Origin: Chitinophagaceae bacterium
GTDB lineage: Bacteria; Bacteroidota; Bacteroidia; Chitinophagales; Chitinophagaceae
Length of the DNA stretch: 64,000 nucleotides
Direction of reading: 5' to 3'
Assembly: GCA_947447265.1 (NCBI GenBank)
Contig: CANFKC010000004.1
Location: 124,001-188,000 of the forward strand
How positions within the stretch are numbered: the first letter of the stretch is position 1; every line of letters begins with the position of its first letter. This document shows positions 63,352 to 64,000 of this stretch, piece after piece. Under the pieces are notes generated by a model. It saw only the letters and a list, made by a program, of their open reading frames with translations. It had not been told where the DNA came from and did not search any database. The position numbers and the translations under genes were made by a program.

Positions 63352-64000
63352 ATGAGTGTAACCCTTACCACACCTAATACTATCAACGACAGTTGTCCAT
63401 TTGACGACTGTCTTATAACAGGATTTATAAAAGGCCTTTTTGCCAAAATTCATGGCGCTAAGAGTGAGTATAATTTTACCATAGTCCGCCACGCAGCACT
63501 TATTAAAGATGACCTGGCTTCGCTGGGTGCCGACCATAATAAGGACTTTTCATTCGGCTACCTGAACGCAATGGAAGCGGCTTTACCAGAAGCTGAGTTT
63601 CGGTATGTAGCTATCCATAAAAACAACAAACCATTGCTGATTGCTTACTTTCAGCTTTATACACTCACTTCAAAAAATTTCAATTTCGACCAGAATAAGG
63701 GCGTTGGCAAAACCCTGGTCAAATTTTTCCTTGACCTTAAAAAGGCTCGCATATTAGTGAGCGGAAATGCGGTGCGCAATGAAACAGCCGCTTTTATTTA
63801 CGACAAAACCATACTTAGCGAAGCCATAGCAACTCAGGGTTTTATTGCGGCGGCAGAAAAGGTAGCGGCAGATGAATGCCCGCTTGCAGTAGTGCTGAGG
63901 GATGTGCCGGTGTCGCAATTCCTATTAGATCGCGGGTATCAACAGCCGTGGGAAGATGAGGTGATGAACATGAGCATCGCCCCAAACTGGACCTACTTGC
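63352..64000 (+). CDS. GNAT-like acyltransferase-type protein (cut by window end)
   Basis: An open frame of 216 codons runs off the end of the window. It starts at ATG 63352 (MSVTLTTPNTINDSCPFDDCL). It looks like a soluble acetyltransferase-type protein: RYVAIHKNNKPLLIAYFQLY resembles the central strands of the GNAT fold, and RILVSGNAVRNETAAF may begin the substrate-binding region. The family is not certain; peptidoglycan-modifying BioF2-type enzymes are another option. The 3' end is missing. Confidence 0.6.
   Translation, partial: MSVTLTTPNTINDSCPFDDCLITGFIKGLFAKIHGAKSEYNFTIVRHAALIKDDLASLGADHNKDFSFGYLNAMEAALPEAEFRYVAIHKNNKPLLIAYFQLYTLTSKNFNFDQNKGVGKTLVKFFLDLKKARILVSGNAVRNETAAFIYDKTILSEAIATQGFIAAAEKVAADECPLAVVLRDVPVSQFLLDRGYQQPWEDEVMNMSIAPNWTYL

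Overview
The window comes from the chromosome of a member of the Bacteroidota, most likely the Chitinophagia/Chitinophagales. The evidence is a type IX secretion type B sorting domain at the end of a 1095-residue PKD protein, a PorT-like outer-membrane protein, the long 662-residue IspG, repeated TAnnTTTG-type -7 promoter boxes, almost no Shine-Dalgarno sequences, and moderate GC content. No insertion sequence, prophage, CRISPR array, rRNA or ordinary tRNA gene was seen.

Layout. 1-3.5 kb: a periplasmic-binding-fold protein, phosphatidylserine decarboxylase and a TonB protein. 3.5-7.6 kb: a REPIN-like element, then the most interesting locus, described below. 7.6-12.9 kb: OxyR, an M28 peptidase, two small DUF proteins, an RlmL-type methyltransferase and ExbD. 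13-18.2 kb: a polysaccharide Wzy/Wzz/Wzx set with prfA inside it. 18.5-31.4 kb: surface proteins, a flavin reductase, a phosphoesterase, a VOC protein, ispG, rseP, dxr and a HigBA-type toxin-antitoxin pair. 31.6-43.9 kb: a SWIM/SNF2 helicase, PorT, thiolase, acyl-CoA dehydrogenase, asnS, a half-size TauE and a CPA1 antiporter. 44-49.2 kb: a decayed antiporter fragment, a second HigBA, fumC and two response-regulator proteins. 49.5-54.9 kb: a TetR-TolC-HlyD-ABC efflux operon. 55-64 kb: lon, a hydrolase, a RelE-type pair, a malate/lactate dehydrogenase, a seven-heme cytochrome with TPRs, a TipAS-type MerR regulator, a 29-residue membrane peptide and a gene cut by the window end.

The key locus (4.8-7.6 kb) looks like an RNA-repair operon. 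A WYL-domain regulator (minus strand) diverges from an array of structured RNAs, the RNA ligase gene rtcB, one more structured RNA, and a small unknown protein. Two near-identical 19-bp palindromes, TGCGCAATnnnWTTGCGCA, lie in the divergent promoter region and are probable WYL operators. Four RNA elements share a GTGYCGTAR motif, a closing stem and a TACTTC motif. Three of them hold tRNA-like modules in which the T arm comes before the D arm, and the would-be acceptor stem is a closed CCGG/CCGG hairpin, twice capped by a GNRA loop. This matches what is known of bacterial Y RNAs (YrlA), which mimic tRNA and are found near rtcB in other bacteria. Two different permutations are present: in two RNAs the Y stem replaces the anticodon arm, and in the RNA after rtcB the Y stem enters at the D loop and an anticodon-like arm is kept. 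No Ro60/Rsr gene lies in the window. The functional claims are inference from sequence and would need covariance searches and RNA sequencing.

A second genome-scale pattern is a set of intergenic arrays with a strict 7-nt period but different unit sequences at different loci (for example ACTGNNN and NNNCTAC), plus families of palindromic REP-like hairpins.
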